This document shows, piece by piece, positions 31,884-41,284 of a stretch of 64,000 bases of DNA. Below the pieces are notes generated by a model, which made no database searches, had not been told where the DNA came from, and saw only the letters and a program-made list of their open reading frames with translations. The first letter of the stretch is position 1. Every line of letters starts with the position of its first letter. The translations under genes were made by a program, and so were the position numbers. The stretch is from Streptomyces sp. NBC_00273 (GTDB taxonomy: Bacteria; Actinomycetota; Actinomycetes; Streptomycetales; Streptomycetaceae). The DNA lies in NCBI RefSeq assembly GCF_036178145.1, contig NZ_CP108067.1, forward strand, positions 6,833,501 through 6,897,500, given 5' to 3'.

Positions 31884-33263
31884 TCAGGTGGCGCGGCGGA
31901 CCGTGTAGGCGGAGCCGACCTCGCGCGGGGTCTCGCCCACGTAGGTGTGCCCCCGCATCGCGCACCACGCCGGGATGTCCAGCCGGGCCACCTCGTCGTC
32001 GGAGACGACCGTGACGGTCCCGCCCACCGGGACCGTCACGATGGCCCGGGCCAGTTCGATCACCGGCTGGGGGCACCGCAGCCCGAGCGCGTCGAGCTCC
32101 AGGGAGTCCGCCACCGGCGCCACCGCAGGGGGCTCCGACACACCGAGGCGTTCCCGTACGTCCGCCACCGCGCGCGGCAGCACCTCCAGGAACGCGTTGA
32201 CCTCCTCCGCCGGGGTCCCCGGCGGCAGGGACACCCGTACGTTCCCCTCCGACAGCACGCCCATCGCCCGCAGCACGTGACTGGGGGTCAGCGTGGAGCT
32301 CGTGCACGAGGAGCCGGAGGAGACCGAGAAGCCGGCCCGGTCCAGCTCGTGCAGCAGCGTCTCCCCGTCGACGTACAGGCAGGAGAAGGTGACCAGGTGC
32401 GGCAGCCGCCGCTCCGGATCGCCCACCACCTCCACGTCCGGGACCAGCCGCACCACCCGCCGCCGGATGCGGTCCACGAGGACCCGCAGCCGGGCGGCCT
32501 CCGCGTCCGCCTCGGCCCGTACGGCCCGCAGGGAAGCCGCCGCGGCCACGATCGCGGGCAGGTTCGCGAAACCGGGGGAGCGGCCCGACTCCCGCTCGTC
32601 CGCGGGGTTTTGGGGGGAGAAGCGCACCCCCTTGCGGACCGCCAGCAGGCCGACCCCGGGCGGGCCGCCCCACTTGTGCGCACTCGCGGCCAGTACGGAC
32701 CAGGCGCCCTCCACCGGCCCCCAGCCCAGCGACTGGGCCGCGTCCACCAGCAGCGGCACCCCGGCCGCCCCGCAGACCTCGGCCACCTCCGCCACCGGCT
32801 GGACCGTGCCCACCTCGTGGTTGGCCGACTGGAGGCAGGCGAGGGCGCTCTCCGGGACGAGCGCCTGCGCGTAGGCGGCGGGCGTCACCGCGCCCCACCG
32901 GTCCACCGGGACCTCGGTCACCGTCCCGCCGCGCGCCCCGTGCGCCTCGGCCGCGTGCAATACAGAACTGTGTTCGACCGCCGATACGACCAGATGACTT
33001 CCGATGCGCCGGCGCCCCGCGAGGACCCCCGCCACCCCCGTGTGAACCGCGTGCGTCCCCGAAGGAGTGAACACGAGCTCGTCGGCCCGGCATCCCACCG
33101 CCTCCGCGGCGGCCTCCCGCGCCGCGTCCAGCAACAGCCGGGCGCGCCTTCCCTCCCGGTAGAGCCGGGCCGGATCGGCCCAGCCCTCGTCCAGGGAGGC
33201 CTGCAGCGCCTGGCGGGCCACGGGGTGCAGGGGAGCGGCGGACGCGACGTCGAAGTACGGCAT
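31884..33263 (-). CDS. cysteine desulfurase fused to a TusA sulfur-carrier domain
   Basis: 459 residues. Residues 1-380 are a class V PLP enzyme of the NifS/IscS type: Schiff-base lysine K197 (SAHKWGG), PLP Asp in LLVDAAQ, and the sulfur-accepting cysteine C320 in the loop SSGSSCTSS. Residues about 386-459 are a TusA domain with the carrier motif RCPQP (C397). The enzyme would take sulfur from cysteine as a persulfide and pass it straight to its own TusA domain for thio-modification or cofactor synthesis. ATG 33263. It stands alone, opposite the kinase across repeat B. No acceptor enzyme is adjacent. Confidence 0.92.
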   Translation of the reverse strand: MPYFDVASAAPLHPVARQALQASLDEGWADPARLYREGRRARLLLDAAREAAAEAVGCRADELVFTPSGTHAVHTGVAGVLAGRRRIGSHLVVSAVEHSSVLHAAEAHGARGGTVTEVPVDRWGAVTPAAYAQALVPESALACLQSANHEVGTVQPVAEVAEVCGAAGVPLLVDAAQSLGWGPVEGAWSVLAASAHKWGGPPGVGLLAVRKGVRFSPQNPADERESGRSPGFANLPAIVAAAASLRAVRAEADAEAARLRVLVDRIRRRVVRLVPDVEVVGDPERRLPHLVTFSCLYVDGETLLHELDRAGFSVSSGSSCTSSTLTPSHVLRAMGVLSEGNVRVSLPPGTPAEEVNAFLEVLPRAVADVRERLGVSEPPAVAPVADSLELDALGLRCPQPVIELARAIVTVPVGGTVTVVSDDEVARLDIPAWCAMRGHTYVGETPREVGSAYTVRRAT

Positions 33264-33546
33264 CCGGCCACGCTAGCTCCAGCCCCCGAGCGTTCGAGGT
33301 CAGGGGGCGTCAGATGTGCTCCGGAGCCCGCCATTCAGGGCCATTCGCGCCGTCCCCCGGACGGCGGATCCATCCCTTCGGGGGCAGTAGCGGCGCGTTG
33401 GGCACCCTCCCCGCGCGACCCCAAATAGCGTCCAGTAGGGTTTGGTCCGCATAAACATCCAAACCCCTGCCTGCGTCAGGGCCGGCGACCGACCCGAACA
33501 CGGCCGCGGCCGGCCGCGCGGGCCGAGACTCTCGGGAAGGCGCTAC

Positions 33547-34521
33547 GTGAGTCCCTACGGCTCCGACCGCTCGCCGCGGCGCCCGATGCGGCGGAAGCTG
33601 CTGCAGGCGCTGACTGCGGGCGTGGTCCTGGCGACCGCCACTGGTTGCTCGTATACATGGAAAGACTTCCCCCGCCTCGGAATGCCGACTCCGGTAACCG
33701 AGGAGGCGCCGCGCATCCTCTCCCTGTGGCAGGGATCCTGGGCGGCCGCGCTGGTCACGGGCATCCTCGTGTGGGGCCTGATCATCTGGAGCGTCATCTT
33801 CCACCGGCGCAGCCGGACGAAGATCGAGGTCCCTGCGCAGACCCGGTACAACATGCCCATCGAGGCGCTGTACACCGTGGTCCCGCTCATCATCGTCTCG
33901 GTGCTCTTCTACTTCACCGCTCGTGACGAGTCGAAGCTGCTGGCCCTCACCCCGAAGCCGCCGCACACGATCAACGTGATCGGCTTCCAGTGGAGCTGGG
34001 GCTTCAACTACGTCGAGAACGTCGACGGCGACGCGGCGACCCCGAAGGCGGGCGCGGTCCCCAAGGAGCTGGCCTCCATCCCGGACCGCTTCACCAAGGA
34101 CTTCCCGGCGGGCGCCGAGGGCGTCTACCAGAAGGGCGTCCCGGGCGACCGGAACCCCCAGACGGGCAACCCGGGTCCGACCCTGGTCCTCCCCAAGGGC
34201 GAGAAGGTCCGTTTCATCCTGTCGTCGAACGACGTGATCCACTCCTTCTGGGTGGTCCCGTTCCTGTTCAAGCAGGACGTCATTCCGGGCCACACCAACG
34301 TCTTCGAGGTCACCCCGTCCGAATACGGCACCTTCATGGGCAAGTGCGCCGAGCTCTGCGGCGTTGACCACTCCCGGATGCTCTTCAACGTCAAGGTGGT
34401 CTCCCCCGAGGAGTACCGGGCGTACCTGAAGGATCTGGCGGAGAAGGGTCAGACCGGCTACCTCCCGGCCGGCATCCAGCAGACCGACCCGGCCCGGAAT
34501 GCGGAAGTGAACAAACTGTGA
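33547..34521 (+). CDS. ctaC: cytochrome c oxidase subunit II
   Basis: 324 residues. A lipoprotein-type signal ends in ATGC (C34), two membrane spans follow (about 60-85 and 110-130), then the cupredoxin domain with the CuA ligands in [13 protein letters not shown] and the aromatic FQWSWGF segment for electron entry. The CuA centre receives electrons from the cytochrome c domain of QcrC. GTG 33547 follows GGGAAGG. The stop overlaps the ctaD start (GTGA), giving translational coupling. Confidence 0.96.
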   Translation: MSPYGSDRSPRRPMRRKLLQALTAGVVLATATGCSYTWKDFPRLGMPTPVTEEAPRILSLWQGSWAAALVTGILVWGLIIWSVIFHRRSRTKIEVPAQTRYNMPIEALYTVVPLIIVSVLFYFTARDESKLLALTPKPPHTINVIGFQWSWGFNYVENVDGDAATPKAGAVPKELASIPDRFTKDFPAGAEGVYQKGVPGDRNPQTGNPGPTLVLPKGEKVRFILSSNDVIHSFWVVPFLFKQDVIPGHTNVFEVTPSEYGTFMGKCAELCGVDHSRMLFNVKVVSPEEYRAYLKDLAEKGQTGYLPAGIQQTDPARNAEVNKL

Positions 34522-36248
34522 GCATCCTCAACGAATCCCAGGGTGCCGCCGCCGACTCGTATGAGAACGAGCTGCCGGTACGGCGCAAGCAGCCGGGCAA
34601 CGTGGTCGTGAAGTGGCTGACCACGACCGACCACAAGACCATCGGCACGATGTACCTGGTCACGTCGTTCGTGTTCTTCATCATCGGCGGCCTGCTGGCG
34701 CTCTTCATGCGTGCCGAGCTGGCCCGTCCGGGCACGCAGATCATGTCGAACGAGCAGTTCAACCAGGCGTTCACCATGCATGGCACGATCATGCTGCTGA
34801 TGTTCGCCACCCCGCTCTTCGCGGGCTTCGCCAACTGGATCATGCCGCTGCAGATCGGTGCGCCCGACGTGGCGTTCCCGCGGCTGAACATGTTCGCGTA
34901 CTGGCTGTACCTCTTCGGCTCGACCATCGCGGTGGCCGGCTTCGTCACGCCGAACGGCGCCGCCGACTTCGGTTGGTTCGCCTACTCCCCGCTGTCGGAC
35001 GCGGTCCGGTCGCCGGGCATCGGCGCCGACATGTGGATCATGGGTCTGGCCTTCTCCGGCTTCGGAACCATCCTCGGCTCGGTCAACTTCATCACCACGA
35101 TCATCTGCATGCGCGCTCCCGGCATGACGATGTTCCGCATGCCGATCTTCACCTGGAACGTGCTGCTGACCGGTGTTCTGGTCCTGCTCGCCTTCCCGGT
35201 GCTGGCCGCCGCGCTCTTCGCGCTGGAGGCCGACCGCAAGTTCGGTGCGCACGTATTCGATTCCGCCAACGGCGGCGCATTGCTATGGCAGCACCTCTTC
35301 TGGTTCTTCGGGCACCCAGAGGTGTACATCATCGCGCTGCCATTCTTCGGAATCGTCTCCGAGATCATTCCGGTCTTCAGCCGCAAGCCGATGTTCGGCT
35401 ACATCGGCCTGATCGCCGCGACGATCGCGATCGCCGGTCTCTCCGTGACCGTGTGGGCCCACCACATGTACGTCACCGGTGGTGTGCTGCTGCCGTTCTT
35501 CTCCTTCATGACCTTCCTGATCGCGGTACCGACCGGTGTGAAGTTCTTCAACTGGATCGGCACCATGTGGAAGGGCTCGCTGTCCTTCGAGACCCCGATG
35601 CTCTGGACGATCGGCTTCCTGGTCACCTTCACCTTCGGTGGTCTGACCGGCGTCATCCTGGCCTCGCCCCCGATGGACTTCCACGTCTCCGACTCGTACT
35701 TCGTCGTCGCGCACTTCCACTACGTCGTCTTCGGCACCGTGGTGTTCGCGATGTTCGCCGGATTCCACTTCTGGTGGCCGAAGTTCACGGGCAAGATGCT
35801 GGACGAGCGTCTCGGCAAGATGACGTTCTGGACGCTGTTCGTCGGCTTCCACGGCACCTTCCTGGTGCAGCACTGGCTCGGTGCCGAGGGCATGCCGCGT
35901 CGTTACGCGGACTACCTCGCCGCCGACGGTTTCACCGCGCTGAACACGATCTCGACGATCAGCTCGTTCGTGCTCGGCCTGTCGATGCTGCCGTTCATGT
36001 ACAACGTCTGGAAGACCGCCAAGTACGGCAAGAAGATCGAGGTCGACGACCCGTGGGGTTACGGCCGTTCGCTCGAGTGGGCGACGTCCTGCCCGCCGCC
36101 GCGGCACAACTTCCTCACCCTGCCGCGGATCCGTTCCGAGTCCCCGGCGTTCGACCTGCACCACCCTGAGATCGCGGCCCTCGACCACCTCGAGGACCAC
36201 AGCGTCGCCGCCCAGGCCGTCACCGGCGGCAAGGAGGCCGACAAGTGA
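34518..36248 (+). CDS. ctaD: cytochrome c oxidase subunit I
   Basis: 576 residues, twelve membrane spans. This subunit holds haem a and the haem a3-CuB centre where oxygen is reduced and protons are pumped. Landmarks: [10 protein letters not shown] (haem a ligand), [15 protein letters not shown] (CuB ligand and cross-linked Tyr), WAHHMY (CuB histidine pair) and VVAHFHYV (haem ligands). GTG 34518 overlaps ctaC; the stop overlaps the ctaF start. Confidence 0.97.
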   Translation: MSILNESQGAAADSYENELPVRRKQPGNVVVKWLTTTDHKTIGTMYLVTSFVFFIIGGLLALFMRAELARPGTQIMSNEQFNQAFTMHGTIMLLMFATPLFAGFANWIMPLQIGAPDVAFPRLNMFAYWLYLFGSTIAVAGFVTPNGAADFGWFAYSPLSDAVRSPGIGADMWIMGLAFSGFGTILGSVNFITTIICMRAPGMTMFRMPIFTWNVLLTGVLVLLAFPVLAAALFALEADRKFGAHVFDSANGGALLWQHLFWFFGHPEVYIIALPFFGIVSEIIPVFSRKPMFGYIGLIAATIAIAGLSVTVWAHHMYVTGGVLLPFFSFMTFLIAVPTGVKFFNWIGTMWKGSLSFETPMLWTIGFLVTFTFGGLTGVILASPPMDFHVSDSYFVVAHFHYVVFGTVVFAMFAGFHFWWPKFTGKMLDERLGKMTFWTLFVGFHGTFLVQHWLGAEGMPRRYADYLAADGFTALNTISTISSFVLGLSMLPFMYNVWKTAKYGKKIEVDDPWGYGRSLEWATSCPPPRHNFLTLPRIRSESPAFDLHHPEIAALDHLEDHSVAAQAVTGGKEADK

Positions 36249-36643
36249 AGATCCAGGGCAAGATGTTCCTCTGGCTCTCCTTCTTCATCCTGATCATGGC
36301 CGTCGTGTACGGCGTGTGGTCGAAGGAGCCCGTCGGTACCACCGCGCTCTTCCTGGCCTTCGGCCTGAGCGTCATGATCGGCTACTACCTGGCCTTCACG
36401 GCCAAGCGCGTCGACGAGATGGCCCAGGACAACCTGGAGGCCGACGTCGCCGACGAGGCGGGCGAGCTGGGGTTCTTCTCCCCGCACAGCTGGCAGCCGC
36501 TCTCGCTCGGCATCGGCGGTGCGCTCGCGTTCATGGGCGTCATCTTCGGCTGGTGGCTCATGTACTTCTCGGCCCCGATCATCATGATCGGCCTGTGGGG
36601 CTGGGTGTACGAGTACTACCGCGGTGAGAACCAGAACCAGTAG
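36245..36643 (+). CDS. ctaF: cytochrome c oxidase subunit IV (actinobacterial type)
   Basis: 132 residues with about four membrane spans, starting [16 protein letters not shown]. This is the small extra subunit typical of actinobacterial aa3 oxidases. GTG 36245 overlaps the ctaD stop. It ends the ctaCDF operon, before a hairpin terminator; subunit III is encoded separately at 38726. Confidence 0.92.
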   Translation: MKIQGKMFLWLSFFILIMAVVYGVWSKEPVGTTALFLAFGLSVMIGYYLAFTAKRVDEMAQDNLEADVADEAGELGFFSPHSWQPLSLGIGGALAFMGVIFGWWLMYFSAPIIMIGLWGWVYEYYRGENQNQ

Positions 36644-36675
36644 CAACACCTTCGCGGCCGCGCCGCGACGCACTT

Positions 36676-36713
36676 GGGGCCCGGGCACCTCCTTCAGGAG
36701 GAGCCCGGGCCCC
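36676..36713 (+). terminator. Terminator after ctaCDF
   Basis: 11-bp outer stem (36676-36686 with 36703-36713), single unpaired A on each side, then a 5-bp inner stem with a TTCA loop; runs into CTCGTTTG. Confidence 0.88.
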
Positions 36714-36768
36714 TCGTTTGCAGTCACCCCGCGCGCCGTAATTGTCATATCTTCATAGCGTTGGCTCC

Positions 36769-38016
36769 ATGAAGCACTCACCGCGTCTTTGGACGGTACT
36801 CAGCTGCTCCCTGCTGGTCGCGTCCCTCGGGGCCGGCGCCACCGCATGCGGGTCCGGCGACAAGAACCCGCTGTCAGCCCGCCCGTACGACGCGGGCGAT
36901 CAGGTCGCCTTCAACCAGCGCGCCGACAGCCGCCCCGTGGACCCCGACCGGCCCCTCGAAATCACCGCCAAGAGCGGCGGCGGCCGGATCACCGACGTGC
37001 TGGCCGTGGACACCCACGGCCGCCGCCTGGCGGGCGAACTGAGCGCCAAGGGGGACCGCTGGCACAGCACGACCCCGATGGCCTCAGGCGTCCGCTACAC
37101 GGTCACCGTGAGCACCGAGGACGAGCGGGGCGCCCCCGGGCAGCGCACGCTCACCTTCGACACCACCCCGTCCAAGGGGATCCTGAAGGTCGAGTTCGGC
37201 CCGGACGCGGGCAAGTACGGCGTCGGGCAGCCCATCACCGCCGAACTCAGCGAGCCGGTCAAGGACAAGGCCGCCCGCGCCATCGTGGAACGGGGCCTCG
37301 TCGTCGACGCCCCGCCCGGCGTCGAGGGCGCCTGGCACTGGGTGGACGACAAGAACCTCCACTACCGGCCCAAGGACTACTGGCCAGCCAACTCCGCCGT
37401 CTCCGTACGGAGCAACCTGGAGGGCGTCCGGATCACCGACGAGCTCCACGGGGCCGTCGCCAAGCCGCTGAAGCTGGAGATCGGGGACCGGGTCGAGGTC
37501 ACCACCGACGCCTCCTCGCACTACCTCACGTTCAAGCGCAACGGAGAAGTGATCAACACCATTCCGGTGACCACCGGAAAGCCCGGCTTCTCCACCCGCA
37601 ACGGCATCAAGGTGGTGCTGGGCAAGCAGTACTTCGTACAGATGCGCGGCGACACCGTCGGCATCGGCGGCAGCGAGTACTACAACCTGCCCGTCTACTA
37701 CGCCACCCGCGTCACCTGGAGTGGTGAATACGTCCACGCCGCACCGTGGTCCGTCGGCTCCCAGGGCTACGAGAACGTCAGCCACGGCTGCACGGGCATG
37801 AGCACCGGCAACGCCGCCTGGTTCTACGAGAACATCACCGAGGGCGACGTCGTCCAGGTGATCAACAGCATCGGCGACGACATGGACGTCTTCGGCAACG
37901 GCTTCGGCGACTGGAACATGGACTGGAAGGACTGGCGCCAGGGCAGCGCCCTGCTCAAGGGCACCCAGGAGGGCCGCAGTCCGGTCGACCAGGCCCGCCT
38001 GCGCCCCAGCGTCTAG
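36769..38016 (+). CDS. L,D-transpeptidase lipoprotein
   Basis: 415 residues. A lipoprotein signal ends near TAC (about C27). One or two Ig-like domains (about 60-250, with PLEITAKSGGGRITDV and TPSKGILKVEFGP) precede a YkuD catalytic domain ending in HAAPWSVG...VSHGCTGMS with nucleophile C341. These enzymes form 3-3 cross-links in peptidoglycan outside the membrane. The layout matches mycobacterial LdtMt2-type proteins. ATG 36769 lacks a Shine-Dalgarno and may be leaderless. It sits inside the respiratory gene block but has its own terminators on both sides. Confidence 0.93.
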   Translation: MKHSPRLWTVLSCSLLVASLGAGATACGSGDKNPLSARPYDAGDQVAFNQRADSRPVDPDRPLEITAKSGGGRITDVLAVDTHGRRLAGELSAKGDRWHSTTPMASGVRYTVTVSTEDERGAPGQRTLTFDTTPSKGILKVEFGPDAGKYGVGQPITAELSEPVKDKAARAIVERGLVVDAPPGVEGAWHWVDDKNLHYRPKDYWPANSAVSVRSNLEGVRITDELHGAVAKPLKLEIGDRVEVTTDASSHYLTFKRNGEVINTIPVTTGKPGFSTRNGIKVVLGKQYFVQMRGDTVGIGGSEYYNLPVYYATRVTWSGEYVHAAPWSVGSQGYENVSHGCTGMSTGNAAWFYENITEGDVVQVINSIGDDMDVFGNGFGDWNMDWKDWRQGSALLKGTQEGRSPVDQARLRPSV

Positions 38017-38034
38017 GCGGTCCCGGGCCGGCCC

Positions 38035-38061
38035 CTCCCCCCGGACGGCGTCCGGGGGGAG
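38035..38061. terminator. Bidirectional terminator after the L,D-transpeptidase gene
   Basis: Perfect 11-bp stem (38035-38045 with 38051-38061), loop CGGCG, between convergent genes. Confidence 0.82.
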
Positions 38062-38124
38062 AATTCCCGGCCCGTTCACCCGTACGGCCCCCAAGGGGCG
38101 CACACGGGCGCTCAGGGGGTCGTA

Positions 38125-38526
38125 TCAGGCGTCCAGGGACAGACGGGTCCTCAGGAGGCCCGCCAGGGTGTCCGCGAACTGCACCGGGTCCACCGGAAGG
38201 GTCACGGCGGCGTCCGCGCGGCTCCACGTGGCCAGCCAGGCGTCCTGGGGGCGCCCCATCAGCAACAGCACCGGCGGACACCGGAAGATCTCGTCCTTGA
38301 TCTGTCGGCACACGCCCATGCCCCCGGCCGGAACCGCCTCGCCGTCCAGCACGCACACGTCGATGCCGCCCGCGTCCAGCTCCGTCAGGACCGCCGGCAG
38401 CGTCGCGCACTCCAGGAACTCCACCGGCGGCAGGTCCGCGGCGGGCCTGCGTCCTGCCGCCAGCCGCACCTGCTCCCGGGTGCCCGCGTCATCGCTGTAG
38501 ACCAGAACCCGCGCAGTCGCCCGCAT
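38125..38526 (-). CDS. stand-alone receiver-like protein
   Basis: 133 residues with the receiver layout: an acidic pair at the end of the first strand (YSDD), a candidate phospho-acceptor Asp in VCVLDGEAVP, and a hydrophobic strand VLLLMG. The usual Lys near the fifth strand is not obvious (VTLPVDP), so phosphorylation is uncertain. There is no output domain; it would act by binding a partner. ATG 38526 has a strong GGAGGAACG Shine-Dalgarno. It is opposite to its neighbours and lies just upstream of ctaE. Confidence 0.75.
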   Translation of the reverse strand: MRATARVLVYSDDAGTREQVRLAAGRRPAADLPPVEFLECATLPAVLTELDAGGIDVCVLDGEAVPAGGMGVCRQIKDEIFRCPPVLLLMGRPQDAWLATWSRADAAVTLPVDPVQFADTLAGLLRTRLSLDA

Positions 38527-38725
38527 TTCGTTCCTCCACGTGGCCGTGAATCACGTTGATGTTGCGCGGGATGCTACTCCTCCCGGTGCGCGGTCAACAT
38601 CGGTTCGAACATGTCGCAGGTGACCGCGCTGAGGGCTCATCTGATGGGCCGTTCGGGCCTTGCACACGCCCCTGACACTCCGAACGGCACCCCCCGGGGT
38701 GAGGGCGGGATAAGCGACCGACATA

Positions 38726-39346
38726 ATGTCGGTCGTGGCGACAGCAACGACAGTAGATACCGGGCACGCGCACCCGACGGTCAACCGGCCGAACCTCGTC
38801 AGCGTCGGAACCATCATCTGGTTGAGTTCCGAGCTGATGTTCTTCGCGGCCCTCTTCGCGATGTACTTCACCCTGCGATCCGTGATGGGTCCCGAGTTCT
38901 GGACAGAGCAGGCCTCGGCCCTGAATCTGCCCTTCTCGGCGACGAACACGACGATCCTGGTGCTTTCCTCGCTCACCTGCCAGCTCGGCGTATTCGCCGC
39001 CGAGCGCGGTGACGTGAAGAAGCTCCGGACGTGGTTCATCATCACGTTCGTCATGGGTGCGATCTTCATTGGCGGCCAGGTGTTCGAGTACACCGAGCTG
39101 GTCAAGCATGAGGGCCTGTCCCTCTCGTCAGACCCCTACGGCTCGGTGTTCTACCTGACCACCGGCTTCCACGGTCTGCACGTGACGGGCGGTCTCATCG
39201 CCTTCCTGCTGGTCCTCGGCCGGACGTACGCGGCCAAGAGGTTCACCCACGAACAGGCCACGTCGGCCATCGTCGTGTCCTACTACTGGCACTTCGTCGA
39301 CGTCGTCTGGATCGGCCTCTTCGCGACGATCTACCTGATCAAGTAG
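38726..39346 (+). CDS. ctaE: cytochrome c oxidase subunit III
   Basis: 206 residues, five membrane spans, with the family stretches [15 protein letters not shown] and the C-terminal [15 protein letters not shown]. It completes the aa3 oxidase encoded by ctaCDF 2 kb upstream and begins the ctaE-qcrCAB block. ATG 38726 has no clear Shine-Dalgarno; GTG 38735 is a possible alternative. Confidence 0.96.
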   Translation: MSVVATATTVDTGHAHPTVNRPNLVSVGTIIWLSSELMFFAALFAMYFTLRSVMGPEFWTEQASALNLPFSATNTTILVLSSLTCQLGVFAAERGDVKKLRTWFIITFVMGAIFIGGQVFEYTELVKHEGLSLSSDPYGSVFYLTTGFHGLHVTGGLIAFLLVLGRTYAAKRFTHEQATSAIVVSYYWHFVDVVWIGLFATIYLIK

Positions 39347-39422
39347 CGAACACGTCACCGGGCGAGACCCGGCATTCCATCCAGACACACCGACGCAGAA
39401 GATCCTGACACCGGGGTAATCC

Positions 39423-40232
39423 GTGAAAAAGCTCTCCGCACGACGACGCCATCCGCTGGCGGCGGTCGTCGTTCTACTCCTCGCGCTGGCGGCCACTGGG
39501 GGGCTGTACGCCGCCTTCGCCCCCGCGGGCAAGGCGCAGGCCGATGAAACCGCCCAGTCCCTCGCCATCGAGGAGGGCAAGAAGCTCTACGCCGTGGGTT
39601 GCGCAAGCTGCCACGGAACCGGCGGTCAGGGTTCCTCTGACGGCCCGAGCCTGGTCGGCGTCGGCTCCGCGGCCGTCGACTTCCAGGTGAGCACGGGCCG
39701 CATGCCCGCCCAGCAGCCCGGCGCCCAGGTGCCGAAGAAGCCCGTCATCTACGACCAGGCGCAGATCGACCAGCTGGCCGCGTACATCGCGTCCCTCGGC
39801 GCCGGTCCGATCACGCCGACCGCGAAGCAGTACGACCCGGCGGGCGCCGACATCGCCAACGGTGGTGAGCTCTTCCGCAACAACTGCGCGCAGTGCCACA
39901 ACTTCACCGGCGAAGGCGGCGCGCTGACGAACGGCAAGTACGCCCCCAACCTTGAGGACGTCTCGCCGAAGCACATCTACGAGGCCATGCAGACCGGCCC
40001 GCAGAACATGCCCTCCTTCCCCGACAGCACCATGCCGGAGAAGCAGAAGAAGGACATCATCGCGTACCTCCAGAACGTGAACGGCGAGAAGTCGACCAGC
40101 CCCGGCGGCCTGAAGCTCGGTGGCCTCGGCCCCGTCTCCGAGGGTCTGTTCGGCTGGATCTTCGCCCTGGGTGCGCTGATCGCTGTCGCCGTCTGGGTCG
40201 CGGCCCACACCGCTAAGGCCAAGAAGTCATGA
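39423..40232 (+). CDS. qcrC: dihaem cytochrome c subunit of the bcc complex
   Basis: 269 residues. An N-terminal anchor (about 12-35) is followed by two cytochrome c domains with haem motifs CASCH and CAQCH, and a C-terminal membrane span. The fused dihaem c replaces soluble cytochrome c and wires the bcc complex directly to CtaC. GTG 39423 starts 76 bp after ctaE; the stop overlaps qcrA. Confidence 0.95.
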   Translation: MKKLSARRRHPLAAVVVLLLALAATGGLYAAFAPAGKAQADETAQSLAIEEGKKLYAVGCASCHGTGGQGSSDGPSLVGVGSAAVDFQVSTGRMPAQQPGAQVPKKPVIYDQAQIDQLAAYIASLGAGPITPTAKQYDPAGADIANGGELFRNNCAQCHNFTGEGGALTNGKYAPNLEDVSPKHIYEAMQTGPQNMPSFPDSTMPEKQKKDIIAYLQNVNGEKSTSPGGLKLGGLGPVSEGLFGWIFALGALIAVAVWVAAHTAKAKKS

Positions 40233-41284
40233 GTAGCCAAGAGATTCCCGAAGACAAGCACCTGCCGAGTGAGCAGGGCGACGCCCACCACGGCGTAGCG
40301 GTCGCGGACGACCCGTTCGCCGACCCGGGCCTGCCGGTCCACAAGCCGCGCATCCAGGACATCGACGAGCGGGCGGCGAAGCGCTCCGAGCGCACCGTCG
40401 CGATGCTCTTCACGCTGTCGATGCTGGCGACGATCGCCTTCATCGCGTCCTACGTGATCTTCCCGGTCGACAAGATCGTCTACATCTTCCCCATCGGGAA
40501 GGTCAGCGCGCTCAACTTCTCCCTGGGCATGACCCTGGGCGTGGCCCTCTTCTGCATCGGCGCGGGCGCGGTCCACTGGGCCCGCACCCTGATGTCCGAC
40601 GTCGAGGTCGCCGCCGAGCGCCACGAGATCGCCGCTCCGCCGGAGGTCAAGGCGCAGGTCCTGCAGGACTTCGCCGACGGCGCGAACGAGTCCGGCATCG
40701 GTCGCCGGCCCCTGATCCGCAACACGCTGCTGGGCGCGATGGCCATGGTGCCGCTCGCCGGCGTCATGCTGCTGCGCGACCTGGGCCCGCTGCCCGAGGA
40801 CAAGCTGCGCAAGACCGTGTGGGCCAAGGGCAAGCTGCTCATCAACGACAACACGAACGAGCCGCTGCGTCCCGAGGACGTGTACGTCGGGTCGCTGACC
40901 TTCGCCAGGCCGGAAGGCCTGGAGGAGGAGCAGCACGACTTCCAGGTCCAGATCGCCAAGGCCGCCCTGATGATCGTCCGTATCCAGCCGGACGACATCA
41001 AGGACAAGAAGGAACTGGAGTGGTCCCACGACGGGATCGTGGCCTACTCCAAGATCTGCACCCACGTCGGCTGCCCGATCAGCCTGTACGAGCAGCAGAC
41101 GCACCACGTGCTCTGCCCGTGCCACCAGTCCACCTTCGACCTCTCCGACGGCGCCCGTGTCATCTTCGGCCCGGCCGGTCACGCGCTTCCGCAGCTGCGG
41201 ATCGGCGTGAATGACGAAGGCTTCCTCGAAGCGCTCGGCGACTTCGAAGAGCCCGTCGGTCCTGCATTCTGGGAGCGCGGATGA
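40229..41284 (+). CDS. qcrA: Rieske iron-sulfur subunit of the bcc complex
   Basis: 351 residues: a long N-terminal part with three membrane spans (actinobacterial type) and a C-terminal Rieske domain with the [2Fe-2S] ligands CTHVGCP and CPCHQS. It takes the first electron from menaquinol. ATG 40229 and the stop both overlap neighbours by four bases. Confidence 0.96.
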   Translation: MSSQEIPEDKHLPSEQGDAHHGVAVADDPFADPGLPVHKPRIQDIDERAAKRSERTVAMLFTLSMLATIAFIASYVIFPVDKIVYIFPIGKVSALNFSLGMTLGVALFCIGAGAVHWARTLMSDVEVAAERHEIAAPPEVKAQVLQDFADGANESGIGRRPLIRNTLLGAMAMVPLAGVMLLRDLGPLPEDKLRKTVWAKGKLLINDNTNEPLRPEDVYVGSLTFARPEGLEEEQHDFQVQIAKAALMIVRIQPDDIKDKKELEWSHDGIVAYSKICTHVGCPISLYEQQTHHVLCPCHQSTFDLSDGARVIFGPAGHALPQLRIGVNDEGFLEALGDFEEPVGPAFWERG

